Shown here piece after piece: positions 1 through 8,060 of a DNA stretch of 44,739 bases. The DNA is from Phycisphaera sp. (GTDB lineage: Bacteria; Planctomycetota; Phycisphaerae; Phycisphaerales; Zrk34): positions 1-44,739 of the forward strand of contig WGMA01000070.1 of NCBI GenBank assembly GCA_016125285.1, written 5' to 3'. Positions within the stretch are counted from its first letter, which is position 1. Every line of letters begins with the position of its first letter. Under the pieces are notes generated by a model that saw only the letters and a program-made list of their open reading frames with translations, did no database searches and was not told where the DNA came from. Position numbers and translations under genes: made by a program.

Positions 1-115
1 GCTGGGCTATCAGCCCCCGGCGCCCGAGGCGATTCAGCCGTGGCCGCCGGGTTCCAGGGCTGCGCCCTTCCACCCGCCAGCCACGGCTGCGGGCGTGCAA
101 CAACTAACATAGAAT
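1..115. repeat. Palindromic intergenic repeat at left window edge
   Basis: This stretch does not look coding. A 9-bp inverted repeat (CAGCCGTGG at 35-43, CCACGGCTG at 81-89) encloses a smaller hairpin (AGGGC-TGC-GCCCT, 56-68). The first bases contain GGGCTAT next to a CCCCCGGC stem, which resembles the hairpin repeats found elsewhere in this window near 15,758 and 19,813. It is probably a dispersed planctomycete intergenic element. It joins the coding fragment that follows without any recognisable gene start. Confidence 0.5.
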
Positions 116-2146
116 GTGGACCCATTCATGGGGGCAGGTCACATCAACATCGTCGATGCGGATCCGTGCATTCAGTCAGACTCCGGTCGCGTCGGTGAGA
201 TATGGATAGCAGGAACATCGGTCGGACAAGGATACTGGCGTGACCACGACGCAACCCATCATTCTTTCAACGCACGCTTATTCGACACCCACGATGGTCC
301 GTTTCTTCGCACCGGCGACTTAGGCTTCATTTTCGAAGGCCAACTTTACGTTACAGGTCGGCAAGATGATCTGCTCATTTCACACGGCCTCAACTACCAT
401 CCGCAGGACGTCGAGGCAGTCGGACGCAAGAGTCACCCGCTGCTGAATGCGGGCTTTGGCGCGGCGTTCTCCGTTGACGATGACGGAACGCAGGCCTTCG
501 TGCTCGTGCATGAAGCGACACACACCGGCGATTCGGATTTCGGACCGGTGATCAGGGCGATCCGCGAAGCGGTTCTTGAGGAACTGGGGCTGCCATTGCA
601 CGCCATCGTTCTCATACGGCGCGGCATGATTCCCAAGACGTCGAGCGGGAAAGTGCAACGACGCCGCTGTCGCGACATGTACATCAATAATCGACTGAAT
701 GCGCTCGCGCGCTATCAGAATGCCTCAGGCGGAGTCACTGACGGCTACGGTGTGACGAGTAAGCGCACGCCACCGTCCTCACAGGACAAACACCTCAATG
801 TTCTCGCCGCGGTCTGCCAACACGCGCTCGTTCTAAGCGGCACCGCATTATCCGATGTCACGCCCGACACGCCGCTCGCTGCACTGGGGCTGGATTCTCT
901 CCAGCGCATGGAACTCGCCGCAGCGCTCGAGAAGACCTTCGCCTGTCGCCTGCCAGACGCGGACTTCAACCCCGCCCACACGCTCGGGGGTCTCGCCCTC
1001 AGCGTACATCAACACCTGACCAGTCATTCACCTTCCGACGCAAGCGTCGATCAGATCCCGCCGCATGCTTGCAACGTGGCCGACTTCCCTGAATACACCG
1101 AACTCAAGAGATACGAACGGATGTTGTATACGGTAGCCGGCTCTAATCCCTATTTCCGCATTGATGAGGGCGGATCGGCCAACGGCAGCATCACACGCAT
1201 CGACGGTCACGACCTGATCAACTTCTGCAATTATGACTACATTGGGATGGCGCACGACCCGCGGGTTGGCGATGCCGCCAAAGCCGCGATCGATCATTAC
1301 GGCACCGGCGCCGGAGCGAGCCGACTGGTCTCAGGCGAGAAACAGGTGCATCGCGATCTCGAGCATGCGATCGCTGAGTTTCTGGGTACGCAGGCGGCGC
1401 TTGTCTTCGTCTCAGGCCACGCCACCAATGTCTCCACCATCGGCCACCTCTTCGGACACGAAGACCTCATCGTCCACGATGCGCTAGCTCACAACTCGAT
1501 CGTTCAGGGCGCTCAACTGTCCGGCGCGACACGCCGGACCTTTGCGCACAACGAGTTTCGCGCCATGGATGAGATGCTTTCGCAAATCCGCCACCGCTAC
1601 CGCCGGGTGCTCATCGCCATCGAAGGCGTCTACAGCATGGATGGCGATATTCCCGATCTGCCACATTTCATCGAGCTGAAGAAGAAGCACAACGCGTTGC
1701 TGCTCGTCGATGAAGCCCATTCACTGGGGACCGTGGGCGAGACCGGACGCGGCATCGGCGAGCTCTGCAATGTCGATCGGCGCGACGTCGATCTCTGGAT
1801 GGGCACGCTTTCCAAGGCGCTCGCCAGTTGTGGTGGCTATATCGCGGGGTCTAACGAACTGATCGAATACCTCGCCTATACAACCCCCGGGTTCGTTTAC
1901 AGCGTCGGCATCCCCCCTTCCAATGCGGCCGCAGCGCTTGCCGCCATTACCCTACTTCATTCGCAGCCCCAACGCGTCGCCAAGCTCCACGCACTGTCCT
2001 CGCTGTTCCTGAGGTTGGCCAAGGAGTCTCACCTCGACACCGGGTTACCCGCCAGGTCTTCGGCTCCGGTGGTGATCGTGGCGGTATACATGGTGGCGGG
2101 GGCAAGATTGCTCGAAGGCATGAATGTCGCGGTGTTGCCGACGTAG
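116..2146 (+). pseudogene. FAAL-ACP-oxoamine synthase fragment, truncated at both ends
   Basis: The open frame holds three modules. Residues 1-190 are only the C-terminal part of a fatty acyl-AMP ligase (RTGDLGF, GRQDDLLISHG, and the basic loop GKVQRRRC). Residues about 225-305 are an acyl carrier protein with the phosphopantetheine site LGLDSLQ. From about 320 comes an alpha-oxoamine synthase of the KBL/AONS fold I PLP class, with the Schiff-base lysine in GTLSKALASCGG and the motif VDEAHSLG. Fusions of this kind load a fatty acid on the ACP and condense it with an amino acid, as in sphingolipid-like or tambjamine-type pathways. The ligase lacks its large N-terminal adenylation domain, and no ribosome site precedes the GTG at 116. 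The synthase stops matching its family at LDTG (about 2040), after which the frame only reads the antisense of the neighbouring Ig-like repeat. GC is lower than in the core region. It is probably non-functional here, or a product of an assembly join. Confidence 0.75.
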
Positions 2147-4248
2147 GTCACCATGCCCACCACTGGCGTCATGCCCGGACCGGTCAAAGAGAACGTCGCG
2201 TCGGTGATGGTCATCGGGTCCATCGACTCGCTGAAGGTCGCGGCGACCTTCTTATTCAGCGCGACGCCCATGGCGTTGTTGGCCGGGCTGGTTGAACTCA
2301 CCGTCGGCGCGGTGGCATCAGCACTGTTGCCGGTCATAAAGGTCCAGACGTAGCTGCTGGCCATGGGATTGCCTGCAGCGTCATGAACACCGGTGGTGAT
2401 CGTGGCCGTGTACACGGTATCGACAGCGAGATCGATCGAGGGCGTGAAGGTCGCGGTCGTGCCGACATAAGAAACCGTGCCCGCCACAGATGTCATGCCC
2501 GGGCCGGTCAACATGAAGTTGTCCGTGGTGATGGTCGACATGTCCATCGACTCGCTGAAGGTCGCGGCGATCTTCTTGTTCAACGCGACATTGGCGGCGT
2601 TATTGGCCGGGTCGGTACTCGTCACGGTCGGCGCCGTGTTGTCGGCGGTCATGAAGGTCCACACAAAATTGCTGGCCAGGGGATTGCCTGCAACGTCACG
2701 AACACCCGTGGTGACCGTGGCGGTAAACAGCGTGTTGCGGGCAAGGTGGTTCGCAGGCGTAAAGATTGCGGTGTTGCTCAGTGCGTCATAACTCAGGCTG
2801 CCCGCAAGTGCGCCGCCGCCCGGACCGGCCAGCGTGAAATTGGCGGCGGTGATGGTCAGCGGATCCATCATCTCACTGAACGTAGCAGCGACCGTCGTGT
2901 CCTGCTCGACATTCGTAGCGCTATTGACCGGGACGGTAATCGTGACGGTCGGCGCGGTGGTGTCGGCCGTCATGAAGGTCCAGACGTAGTCGCCGGCCAG
3001 GGGATTGCCTGCCAGATCGCGCGCTCCGGTGGTGATCGTCCCGGTATACAGGGTCTCAGGAGCGAGATTGCTCGACGGCGTGAACGTCGCCGTGTTGTCG
3101 AGGTAGGTTACCATGCCCGTCACTGACGTCATGCCGGGGCCGGTCAGAAGGAACGTCGCAGCGTTGATGGTCGACATGTCCATCAACTCGCTGAAGGTCG
3201 CCGCGACCGGCGCGCTCGCCGCGACACCCATAGCGCCATTGACCGGGTTAGTGGAAGTCACGGTCGGCGCGATGGTCTCAGCAGGCCCTTCGGTGGACTG
3301 AAAATGCTTGATCCGTCGCCCACTGGTAAGAGACGAACTCGATCCATTATCGAGCAGCGTGTCATAGTCATTGCCGCCGTCGAAGCGTACTCGATGGTTT
3401 AATATGGCGTTATTGCCGGGCTGGCCAAACTGTCCGATCTGGAGGGTGTCATCACCTCCACCCAACGCGATACTCAGCGGCCCGTCGAACACGGTAGGCG
3501 GCCCCACAGGGTCGCCTTGTACATCGATCTCAACAACATCATTACCCTCGTTGGTGCTTATCTTCACACCCCTGTGGAAGTACGAGTCGTCGATCGTCAG
3601 GAGGTCGGCTCCATCACCACTAAGGATCTTGGCGCCGCCACGGACATCCACTGAACTCAGCACAATATTCTGGCTGCTCGTGCTTGGCAGGATGACAAGT
3701 GACCTGCGAATGATTGTATTTGTGAGCGTTGTGCTTGTCGTATCAGAATCTGAAGCATTATTCACCAAAAGGTTGTACCGAACATTCACGTTATTAAGCA
3801 TGAAGTCATTCGCGCCGTCCATGTCCGCGATCCAAACATTTCCTGCAACGACGAGGTCGTTCATCGTCACGGTATCGTCCCCGCCACCCGGCAGGATATA
3901 GACGCTGCGTGTGACACCGCTGAGGACGATTGGCTCGGACTGGCCGTTGATGTCGGTGCTGCTCACGCCCGAAATACGCACCTGGTCGGCGTCCAAACCG
4001 ATTTGGTCCAGCACAATAGCGTTCGCCGCGGCGTCACCCTGAATGATCAGGTTTCCTTTCGCCACGGAAGCAAGAACGGAACCGGACATCAATACCCGGG
4101 GCTCGAGCGCTTCAAATAGCGGTGCGGAAGCCTCCTGAACCACCCGATGTCGCTTCAGACCGTGCCCTGAAATGAAACGCTGTCCAAGGTAACGCAGTGC
4201 ATTGTTCAGTGTCCGCTTGGTGCGGACGACAATTGACGTGATAAGCAA
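2029..4248 (-). CDS. LEPR-type surface protein with Ig-like (Big_5/SbsA) repeats, 3'-truncated
   Basis: The TTG start is chosen because AGGAG lies six bases upstream. The N-terminus carries the planctomycete motif FEALEPRVLMSGS at about residues 45-57, a known N-terminal signature of large exported proteins in this phylum. Residues 60-310 are a repetitive, probably beta-helical region with GGDDTV- and GNDVVE-like turns. From about residue 324 there are four Ig-like repeats of about 107 residues (APTVTSTNP, VAATFSE.MD, TFTPS..LA..T.YTATITTG, D.AGNP, YVWTFMT). The fourth ends abruptly after AGNP and is followed by VSR and a stop. That point coincides with the breakpoint of the convergent gene. 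A wall or membrane anchor is therefore missing. The likely role is a secreted adhesin or structural protein. Repeat nucleotide similarity (positions 2045-3275) makes assembly collapse possible. Confidence 0.75.
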   Translation of the reverse strand: MLITSIVVRTKRTLNNALRYLGQRFISGHGLKRHRVVQEASAPLFEALEPRVLMSGSVLASVAKGNLIIQGDAAANAIVLDQIGLDADQVRISGVSSTDINGQSEPIVLSGVTRSVYILPGGGDDTVTMNDLVVAGNVWIADMDGANDFMLNNVNVRYNLLVNNASDSDTTSTTLTNTIIRRSLVILPSTSSQNIVLSSVDVRGGAKILSGDGADLLTIDDSYFHRGVKISTNEGNDVVEIDVQGDPVGPPTVFDGPLSIALGGGDDTLQIGQFGQPGNNAILNHRVRFDGGNDYDTLLDNGSSSSLTSGRRIKHFQSTEGPAETIAPTVTSTNPVNGAMGVAASAPVAATFSELMDMSTINAATFLLTGPGMTSVTGMVTYLDNTATFTPSSNLAPETLYTGTITTGARDLAGNPLAGDYVWTFMTADTTAPTVTITVPVNSATNVEQDTTVAATFSEMMDPLTITAANFTLAGPGGGALAGSLSYDALSNTAIFTPANHLARNTLFTATVTTGVRDVAGNPLASNFVWTFMTADNTAPTVTSTDPANNAANVALNKKIAATFSESMDMSTITTDNFMLTGPGMTSVAGTVSYVGTTATFTPSIDLAVDTVYTATITTGVHDAAGNPMASSYVWTFMTGNSADATAPTVSSTSPANNAMGVALNKKVAATFSESMDPMTITDATFSLTGPGMTPVVGMVTYVGNTATFMPSSNLAPATMYTATITTGAEDLAGNPVSR
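2045..3275 (-). repeat. Four tandem ~320-bp Ig-like domain repeats
   Basis: Four successive domain-sized repeats encode APTVTSTNP to YVWTFMT. They are at roughly 2955-3275, 2640-2955, 2320-2640 and 2045-2320, and the last is incomplete. The DNA is alike enough between copies to permit unequal recombination or short-read misassembly. Confidence 0.7.
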
Positions 4249-4315
4249 GGGGAACTCCTACGGGACAAGGGGGCAAGGATCGTGTGAAATCAGATTCGAG
4301 GTACGCTGAACAATC

Positions 4316-4364
4316 AAAAAAAAAGCCGACGCGTGCTAACACCTGAGTGTTTGCACGCGTCGGC
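4316..4364 (-). terminator. Strong intrinsic terminator in the leader of the surface-protein gene
   Basis: A perfect 12-bp stem (GCCGACGCGTGC at 4325-4336, its complement at 4353-4364) has a 16-nt loop. On the minus strand it is followed by an uninterrupted run of T (A run at 4316-4324). It sits only about 70 bp upstream of the TTG start of the LEPR gene and downstream of a candidate promoter. It is therefore placed as an attenuator rather than a gene end. No real gene ends into it from the right. Confidence 0.75.
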
Positions 4365-4490
4365 TCGCTCCGAAACTGGCCTCCCGCAAAACCGCGTTGC
4401 CGTTCCTTTAGCTATCCGACACCAGAATCGAGCTGTCGTCTCTCGCTCTGCTGCTTGAACTAACGGTAGCAGCAAAGGCAAACAAGTCAA
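4357..4490 (-). promoter_or_regulatory. Candidate promoter and attenuated leader of the LEPR gene
   Basis: On the minus strand a TTGACT (4485-4490) lies 16 bp before TACCGT (4463-4468). The roughly 130-nt leader that would follow contains GTGTCGG (complement of 4416-4422). This can pair with CCGACGC (complement of 4357-4363), which is most of the 5' arm of the terminator stem. That pairing would be an antiterminator. I cannot match the leader to a known riboswitch family. Confidence 0.4.
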
Positions 4491-4812
4491 GACAATTCTG
4501 AAGCGAGCTACGGACGACGATCTCTTATGGCAGGCGACCTGCTCAAGCAATTGCCGTTGCATAGGCGTGATTTGAAGTGCCTGGCTGCTTGCATCAGGTT
4601 CGCCGAGACATCGACTTCTGCGGAGAACCTCATGAAGAAGGTAGCGGCCTACGATGCATTGACACTGCACGGGCGCGGCACACGACCCTGTACGGATGTC
4701 GTGGAAAGACACAGCTATGGTAGAAATTCCCGAAGGCTCAGCTGCATGAGAATAACGTCAGGAAGGGAACGAAACCGCCCCGTGGCACATCATCTCACCG
4801 GGCGTCTTCAAA

Positions 4813-4862
4813 TATCCGCGGCAGGGCTCGAACCCGCAACCTTCGGCTCCGGAGACCTAGTG
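4813..4862 (-). tRNA. 3' half of tRNA-Arg(CCG), isolated fragment
   Basis: Reading the minus strand: an anticodon arm with loop CTCCGGA (anticodon CCG at 4852-4850), a five-base variable loop AGGTT, a T arm GCGGG-TTCGAGC-CCTGC, then CGCGGAT and discriminator A. The acceptor 5' strand (ATCCGCG expected) and a proper D arm are not found within 200 bp upstream. The anticodon stem also has one A-G mismatch. This is a 3' tRNA fragment rather than a working tRNA. Such fragments typically mark the far attachment site of an integrated element. The 3' end carries no CCA. Confidence 0.6.
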
Positions 4863-5039
4863 GTACGGTGTCTGAAACACCGTCGCGAGCCCCAGCGGAA
4901 TCATCACCTAAATCATCAACTCAACTCCTTTCACAACCCGAACAGCGACACCCACCACCGCTGTAATCGTGTTGTTTACAGAGAGATAACGGTAGCCGCC
5001 GCGTGCAAATTAAGGTGATGATTTACGGAGATAGCCAAA
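4863..5039. other. Intergenic DNA without recognised gene
   Basis: This is AT-richer DNA between the tRNA fragment and the tmRNA terminator. It contains a perfect 7-bp inverted repeat (ACGGTGT...ACACCGT on the minus strand, 4865-4883). I see no convincing reading frame. Confidence 0.4.
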
Positions 5040-5072
5040 ATCATAAGCTGTTTTATTTCAACCACTTATGAT
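5040..5072 (-). terminator. Probable tmRNA terminator
   Basis: An 8-bp AT-rich inverted repeat (ATCATAAG at 5040-5047, CTTATGAT at 5065-5072) is followed on the minus strand by TTTTGG. It lies a few bases after the mature 3' end of the tmRNA. Confidence 0.45.
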
Positions 5073-5080
5073 GATAAAAG

Positions 5081-5455
5081 TGGAGCCGGGGGGAATCGAA
5101 CCCCCGTCCCGTAACAGTCGACATGACGCCTCTACACGCTTATTCGTTGTTTTAATCTCGACGCCGCGGCGGCCAGCGACAGCCTACGCGTCGTCCAGTC
5201 CCAGTAGATTTAGCCCGCCGGTGTAGGGACACCGCCTTTGGGCGATCCGCACTTCTTTGCACCCCGCGCCGCGCTGCGGCGACTTGACGCGGGATGTGGC
5301 TGCGTTATTAGGCAGCCAGGCGAACCGGCGCGAAGCCGATTCGACCAGCGACGTTGTCGTTGGCATTTATGGTTTTTGCACGTGGTTTAACGAGGTTCGC
5401 GCACCTCGGCGTGCCACGCCATGCCTGCTCTGTCCGGTCGAAACCGATCGGCCCC
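5081..5455 (-). ncRNA. ssrA: tmRNA (transfer-messenger RNA)
   Basis: The two tRNA-like halves pair as a seven-base acceptor (GGGGCCG at the 5' end; CGGCTCC plus A at the 3' end, plus-strand 5081-5088). The T arm reads GGGTTCGATTCCCCCC, and the 5' part has the characteristic TTTCGACCGG. The body is about 375 nt, a usual one-piece length, and CCA is not encoded. The tag frame resumes at GCC (5364) and encodes ANDNVAGRIGFAPVRLAA followed by two TAA codons (5305-5310). The ANDN start and LAA end are the usual trans-translation degradation signals. The RNA rescues stalled ribosomes together with SmpB, which is not in this window. Confidence 0.95.
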
Positions 5456-5526
5456 AATTGTCAAAGATCAACCAGCAATCTTAGTACGTCCCTCATTGTA
5501 CGTCCGTTCGGCGTCGCTGTCGCGGT

Positions 5527-5661
5527 TGCTGGATGCTGGATGCTGGATGCTGGATGCTGGATGCGGCCATCGTAGGCTAACGCCGATCCAGCATCGGGAG
5601 CGCAGCGACCCATCTAGCATCCAGCATCGCGAGCATCAGCGAGCCATCCAGCATCGCCCGC
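5527..5661. repeat. CTGGATG heptad repeat element, copy 1
   Basis: A tandem array of the 7-bp unit CTGGATG (5527-5564) is followed after about 20 bp by inverted copies (GATCCAGCATCG, CATCTAGCATCCAGCATCGCG, GCCATCCAGCATCG to 5660). It includes the recurring GAGCGCAGCGA motif. The whole element can fold into a long hairpin. It fills the gap between the tmRNA and ispD. Related copies lie at 12,677 and 31,004. Confidence 0.85.
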
Positions 5662-5689
5662 CCCGCGGGCTTGCGGTATCCTTAAACCC

Positions 5690-6547
5690 ATGGACGACAA
5701 CCTCCGCATCGCCGTCATCCTCCCCGCCGCGGGACAGAGCAAACGCTTCGGTGACAAGCCCAAGCTCGAGCAGCCCCTCGCCGGGCGCGCCGTGCTGGTC
5801 CGCTCCGTCGAACTGTTCAGCGGCCGCCCCGAGGTCAAGCAGATCATCGTCGCCGTCGACCCCGACAACGTCGACACCTTCAAGTTCCGCTGGGGCGATC
5901 AGCTCGGATTCTTCAACGTCAAGATCGTCGCCGGCGGCAGGATCGAACGCTGGGAAACCGTGAAGAACGCGCTGGACGTCGTCGACGACGACATCACGCA
6001 CGTCGCCGTGCACGACGCGGCCCGCCCCGTCGCCGACGCCGCGATGATCGACCGCGTGTTCACCGCCGCCGCCACTCACCCCGCCGTCGTCCCCGCCGTG
6101 CGCGTCTCCGCGACGGTCAAGCGTGTCGACGCCAAGCCCGCCGCGTCCACCACCGCCGAGGTCGACCCGCTCGACGCGATCCTCGGCGCCGCCGGGAAGC
6201 AGACCGTCGAGGCGTACCCCGTCCTCGAAACCGTCCCCCGCGGCAACCTCTGGCTCGCTCAGACGCCGCAGCTCGTCGCCGTCGACCTGCTGAAGCGCGC
6301 CTACGCCGCGGTCGCCGCTGGCAAGATCGACACCGCTTCGATCACCGACGACGTCGGCCTCGTCGAAGCGCTCGGCGAACCCGTCGTCGCCGTCGAGGGC
6401 GATCCGCTCAACGTCAAGATCACCGTCCCCGACGACCTCAAATTCGCCGAGGCCGTGCTGAACCTCCGCTCCGGCAAGACGTCTAAGGATCTGCTGGGCC
6501 CCAAGCGCAAACACCCGACCTGGGCCCAGAGCAGCGACGACGAGTGA
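5690..6547 (+). CDS. ispD: 2-C-methyl-D-erythritol 4-phosphate cytidylyltransferase
   Basis: Transfers CMP from CTP to methylerythritol phosphate in the MEP route to isoprenoids, in the cytosol. The nucleotide-binding start reads ILPAAGQSKRFGD, with the lysines of KPKLEQPLAG following. Later come VHDAARPV (about residue 105), LAQTPQ, and the C-terminal ITDDVGLVEALGEPV and GDPLNVKIT signatures. At 285 residues it is longer than the usual 225-235. The extra length is a roughly 30-residue insert around residues 145-175 (after VSATVKRVD) and a charged C-terminal tail of about 30 residues ending in SSDDE. No clear ribosome site precedes the ATG, but the frame starts directly before the family's first conserved strand. 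A palindrome 40 bp after the stop may terminate transcription. Confidence 0.93.
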   Translation: MDDNLRIAVILPAAGQSKRFGDKPKLEQPLAGRAVLVRSVELFSGRPEVKQIIVAVDPDNVDTFKFRWGDQLGFFNVKIVAGGRIERWETVKNALDVVDDDITHVAVHDAARPVADAAMIDRVFTAAATHPAVVPAVRVSATVKRVDAKPAASTTAEVDPLDAILGAAGKQTVEAYPVLETVPRGNLWLAQTPQLVAVDLLKRAYAAVAAGKIDTASITDDVGLVEALGEPVVAVEGDPLNVKITVPDDLKFAEAVLNLRSGKTSKDLLGPKRKHPTWAQSSDDE

Positions 6548-6588
6548 CGCCGCGCCACCGCGCGTCCCCCACGTCTCGCACCCGTAAA

Positions 6589-6612
6589 GCCCGGGGCAGG
6601 CCTGCCCCGGGC
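6589..6612. terminator. 24-bp perfect GC palindrome after ispD
   Basis: A perfectly self-complementary 24-mer (half-site GCCCGGGGCAGG) starts 41 bp after the ispD stop. There is no T run, so it is either a weak terminator or one of the shape-conserved intergenic hairpins seen elsewhere in the window. Confidence 0.5.
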
Positions 6613-6642
6613 CCACTCGCCCCGCGCCACCCGGAGCCCCAC

Positions 6643-6978
6643 GTGATCCGCCACGCGCTGCTCACCACCGGCCTCCTGCTCATCCTCACCGCCGCGTATC
6701 TCGGCTGGGGCGTCCACGCCGCATCAGGCGGCAAACATACATCACCCCCCGCACGCACCGTCTATTGGGTCGAATCGGTACTCGGATCGAGAATCCCCGA
6801 TCCAATCCCCGGCCCCGGGAACTACGGTCTTTGGCATGTCGGGCATTGGATGGAAACCGATCGGATGGCGCGATGGACAACCGGCTGCGCTGCTCTGGCC
6901 ATCCCGGCGTCGCCCTCCTCGGCGCGGCCACCATCCGCCGTATCCCGCGGGGCACGGCGACAAACGCAGCCGCGCTGA
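6643..6978 (+). CDS. Small single-pass membrane protein, hypothetical
   Basis: I do not recognise this family. The GTG start is chosen because GGAG lies eight bases upstream and because a hydrophobic segment (ALLTTGLLLILTAAYLGWG, residues 4-22) begins right after it, giving a signal anchor or signal peptide. The remaining 85 or so residues are polar, proline- and arginine-rich and of low complexity toward the end, so the real extent is uncertain. The stop TGA at 6976-6978 overlaps an in-frame ATG of the lipoprotein gene (TGATG), which suggests translational coupling. Confidence 0.4.
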   Translation: MIRHALLTTGLLLILTAAYLGWGVHAASGGKHTSPPARTVYWVESVLGSRIPDPIPGPGNYGLWHVGHWMETDRMARWTTGCAALAIPASPSSARPPSAVSRGARRQTQPR

Positions 6979-7961
6979 TGCTCATCGCGTTCACGATCGC
7001 GGGTTGCTCCACAACCTGGCGTGACGAATCGCTCTTCACCCTTTACGCCGACACACCGCCCGGTCCGCCACAGATGCTGGACTTCGATTTCATCGTGCCG
7101 TGCGCCGATGGCCTGCTCGAGGCCGTGCCGCGCGTGCCACCCGAACAACTGCGTCACCTTGGCCGTCGCGCTGCGCTCGCTGACCGACGGCTCGATCGAT
7201 TCGTTCTCCTGCATGACGAACCCGCGGCACAGTTCTACTTCTGTTGTTGGCCGCCGTTCCCCTACCCGCGCGAAGAGGTCATGCGTGACCACTACGGCAT
7301 CGTTATCCGTAAGGCGATCTCTACCGACTTCGCCGCCGGCTACAACTCCGAATCCAAACGCTTCATCGAGCAACGCTACGGCCCCGACATCTGGAAACAC
7401 ATCCGTCGTGACACGCACGAACTCTTCCTTGAACGCCTCGAAGACCTCCCCGTCGACTTCCACCCCCGACGCGTCGCGATGGTCGTCGACGCGTCAGCGC
7501 AGATGACACCCTTCTGGTCGTCGGTCGCCAAGGAATTCGAAAAAACAATCCACGAAGAAGAGATTCACCAGACACTCACGCTGACGATCGCACGCGGCGA
7601 GAACGTCGAACGTGTGATCGATCTGCCCTACCGCTACATGACGCCGCACCGCAAGCAGCGGGCGATCTCCGGTGTGTGTGACCCACACCTGGCGCCGAGC
7701 GGCACCCCCGACCTGCGGCCCGCGATCGAAGTCGCACTGCAACAGAAACCCGAGATACTGTACATCCTCACCCACGATCCGGTCGCACATGACGATCAGC
7801 CCGGCGCCGCCGACCGCACAATCGACTTCATCCGCCAGCACATCCCGCCGGACGCAAAAACACCGAAAATCGTCTTGCTCCTGTGGGGCGACAGCGACGA
7901 CACCAATGCCCGCAAGATCGTCGACGCGTTCGGCGGCCTGATCAAACACGCCGACAAATAG
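6873..7961 (+). CDS. Lipoprotein with von Willebrand A-like domain
   Basis: The start is uncertain. ATG at 6873 gives a basic stretch, a hydrophobic run and the lipobox IAGC (cysteine at about residue 45). ATG at 6978 is coupled to the upstream stop but leaves a very short signal. The mature part has no strong family match. Residues about 190-350 look like a von Willebrand A fold: VAMVVDASAQM is a degenerate MIDAS (DxSxS is reduced to DASAQ), then TPDLRPAIEVALQQKPEILYILTHD, and a closing IVLLLWGD. The middle region is acidic with a conspicuous CCWPPFPYPRE loop. The likely location is the envelope, lipid-anchored. The metal site may not bind. Function is unknown. Confidence 0.6.
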   Translation: MDNRLRCSGHPGVALLGAATIRRIPRGTATNAAALMLIAFTIAGCSTTWRDESLFTLYADTPPGPPQMLDFDFIVPCADGLLEAVPRVPPEQLRHLGRRAALADRRLDRFVLLHDEPAAQFYFCCWPPFPYPREEVMRDHYGIVIRKAISTDFAAGYNSESKRFIEQRYGPDIWKHIRRDTHELFLERLEDLPVDFHPRRVAMVVDASAQMTPFWSSVAKEFEKTIHEEEIHQTLTLTIARGENVERVIDLPYRYMTPHRKQRAISGVCDPHLAPSGTPDLRPAIEVALQQKPEILYILTHDPVAHDDQPGAADRTIDFIRQHIPPDAKTPKIVLLLWGDSDDTNARKIVDAFGGLIKHADK

Positions 7962-7998
7962 TGGCAACACCTCAACGATTGTCTGGCCCCGGGGTCGC

Positions 7999-8017
7999 GC
8001 AGGGGCGGAGCCCCTGC
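7999..8017. terminator. Intergenic hairpin GCAGGGGC-GGA-GCCCCTGC
   Basis: A perfect 8-bp stem with a three-base loop lies between the lipoprotein stop and the oxidase gene. No T run follows. It belongs in form to the other compact GC hairpins of this window. Confidence 0.45.
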
Positions 8018-8060
8018 GGATCGAGTTGATCAACCACACCCCAACGTCGATCATTGAAGG

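Noticed and set aside
4314-4712. 132-codon minus-strand frame
   Set aside because: It runs through the terminator stem and its leader, has no ribosome site, and its composition is random.
4865-4885. Possible selenocysteine tRNA: hairpin CGGTG-TTTCAGA-CACCG with a UCA anticodon upstream of a T arm
   Set aside because: No 8-bp acceptor stem or 6-bp D stem can be formed with the flanking bases, while the downstream part fits a tRNA-Arg(CCG) anticodon arm and T arm better.
4527-5018. 163-codon plus-strand frame containing AGLEPATFGSGD
   Set aside because: That peptide is the translation of the tRNA-Arg fragment's complement, a familiar spurious product; the rest has no coding character.
5527-5661. 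CRISPR-like array
   Set aside because: The units are 7 bp with no spacers and no cas genes are near.
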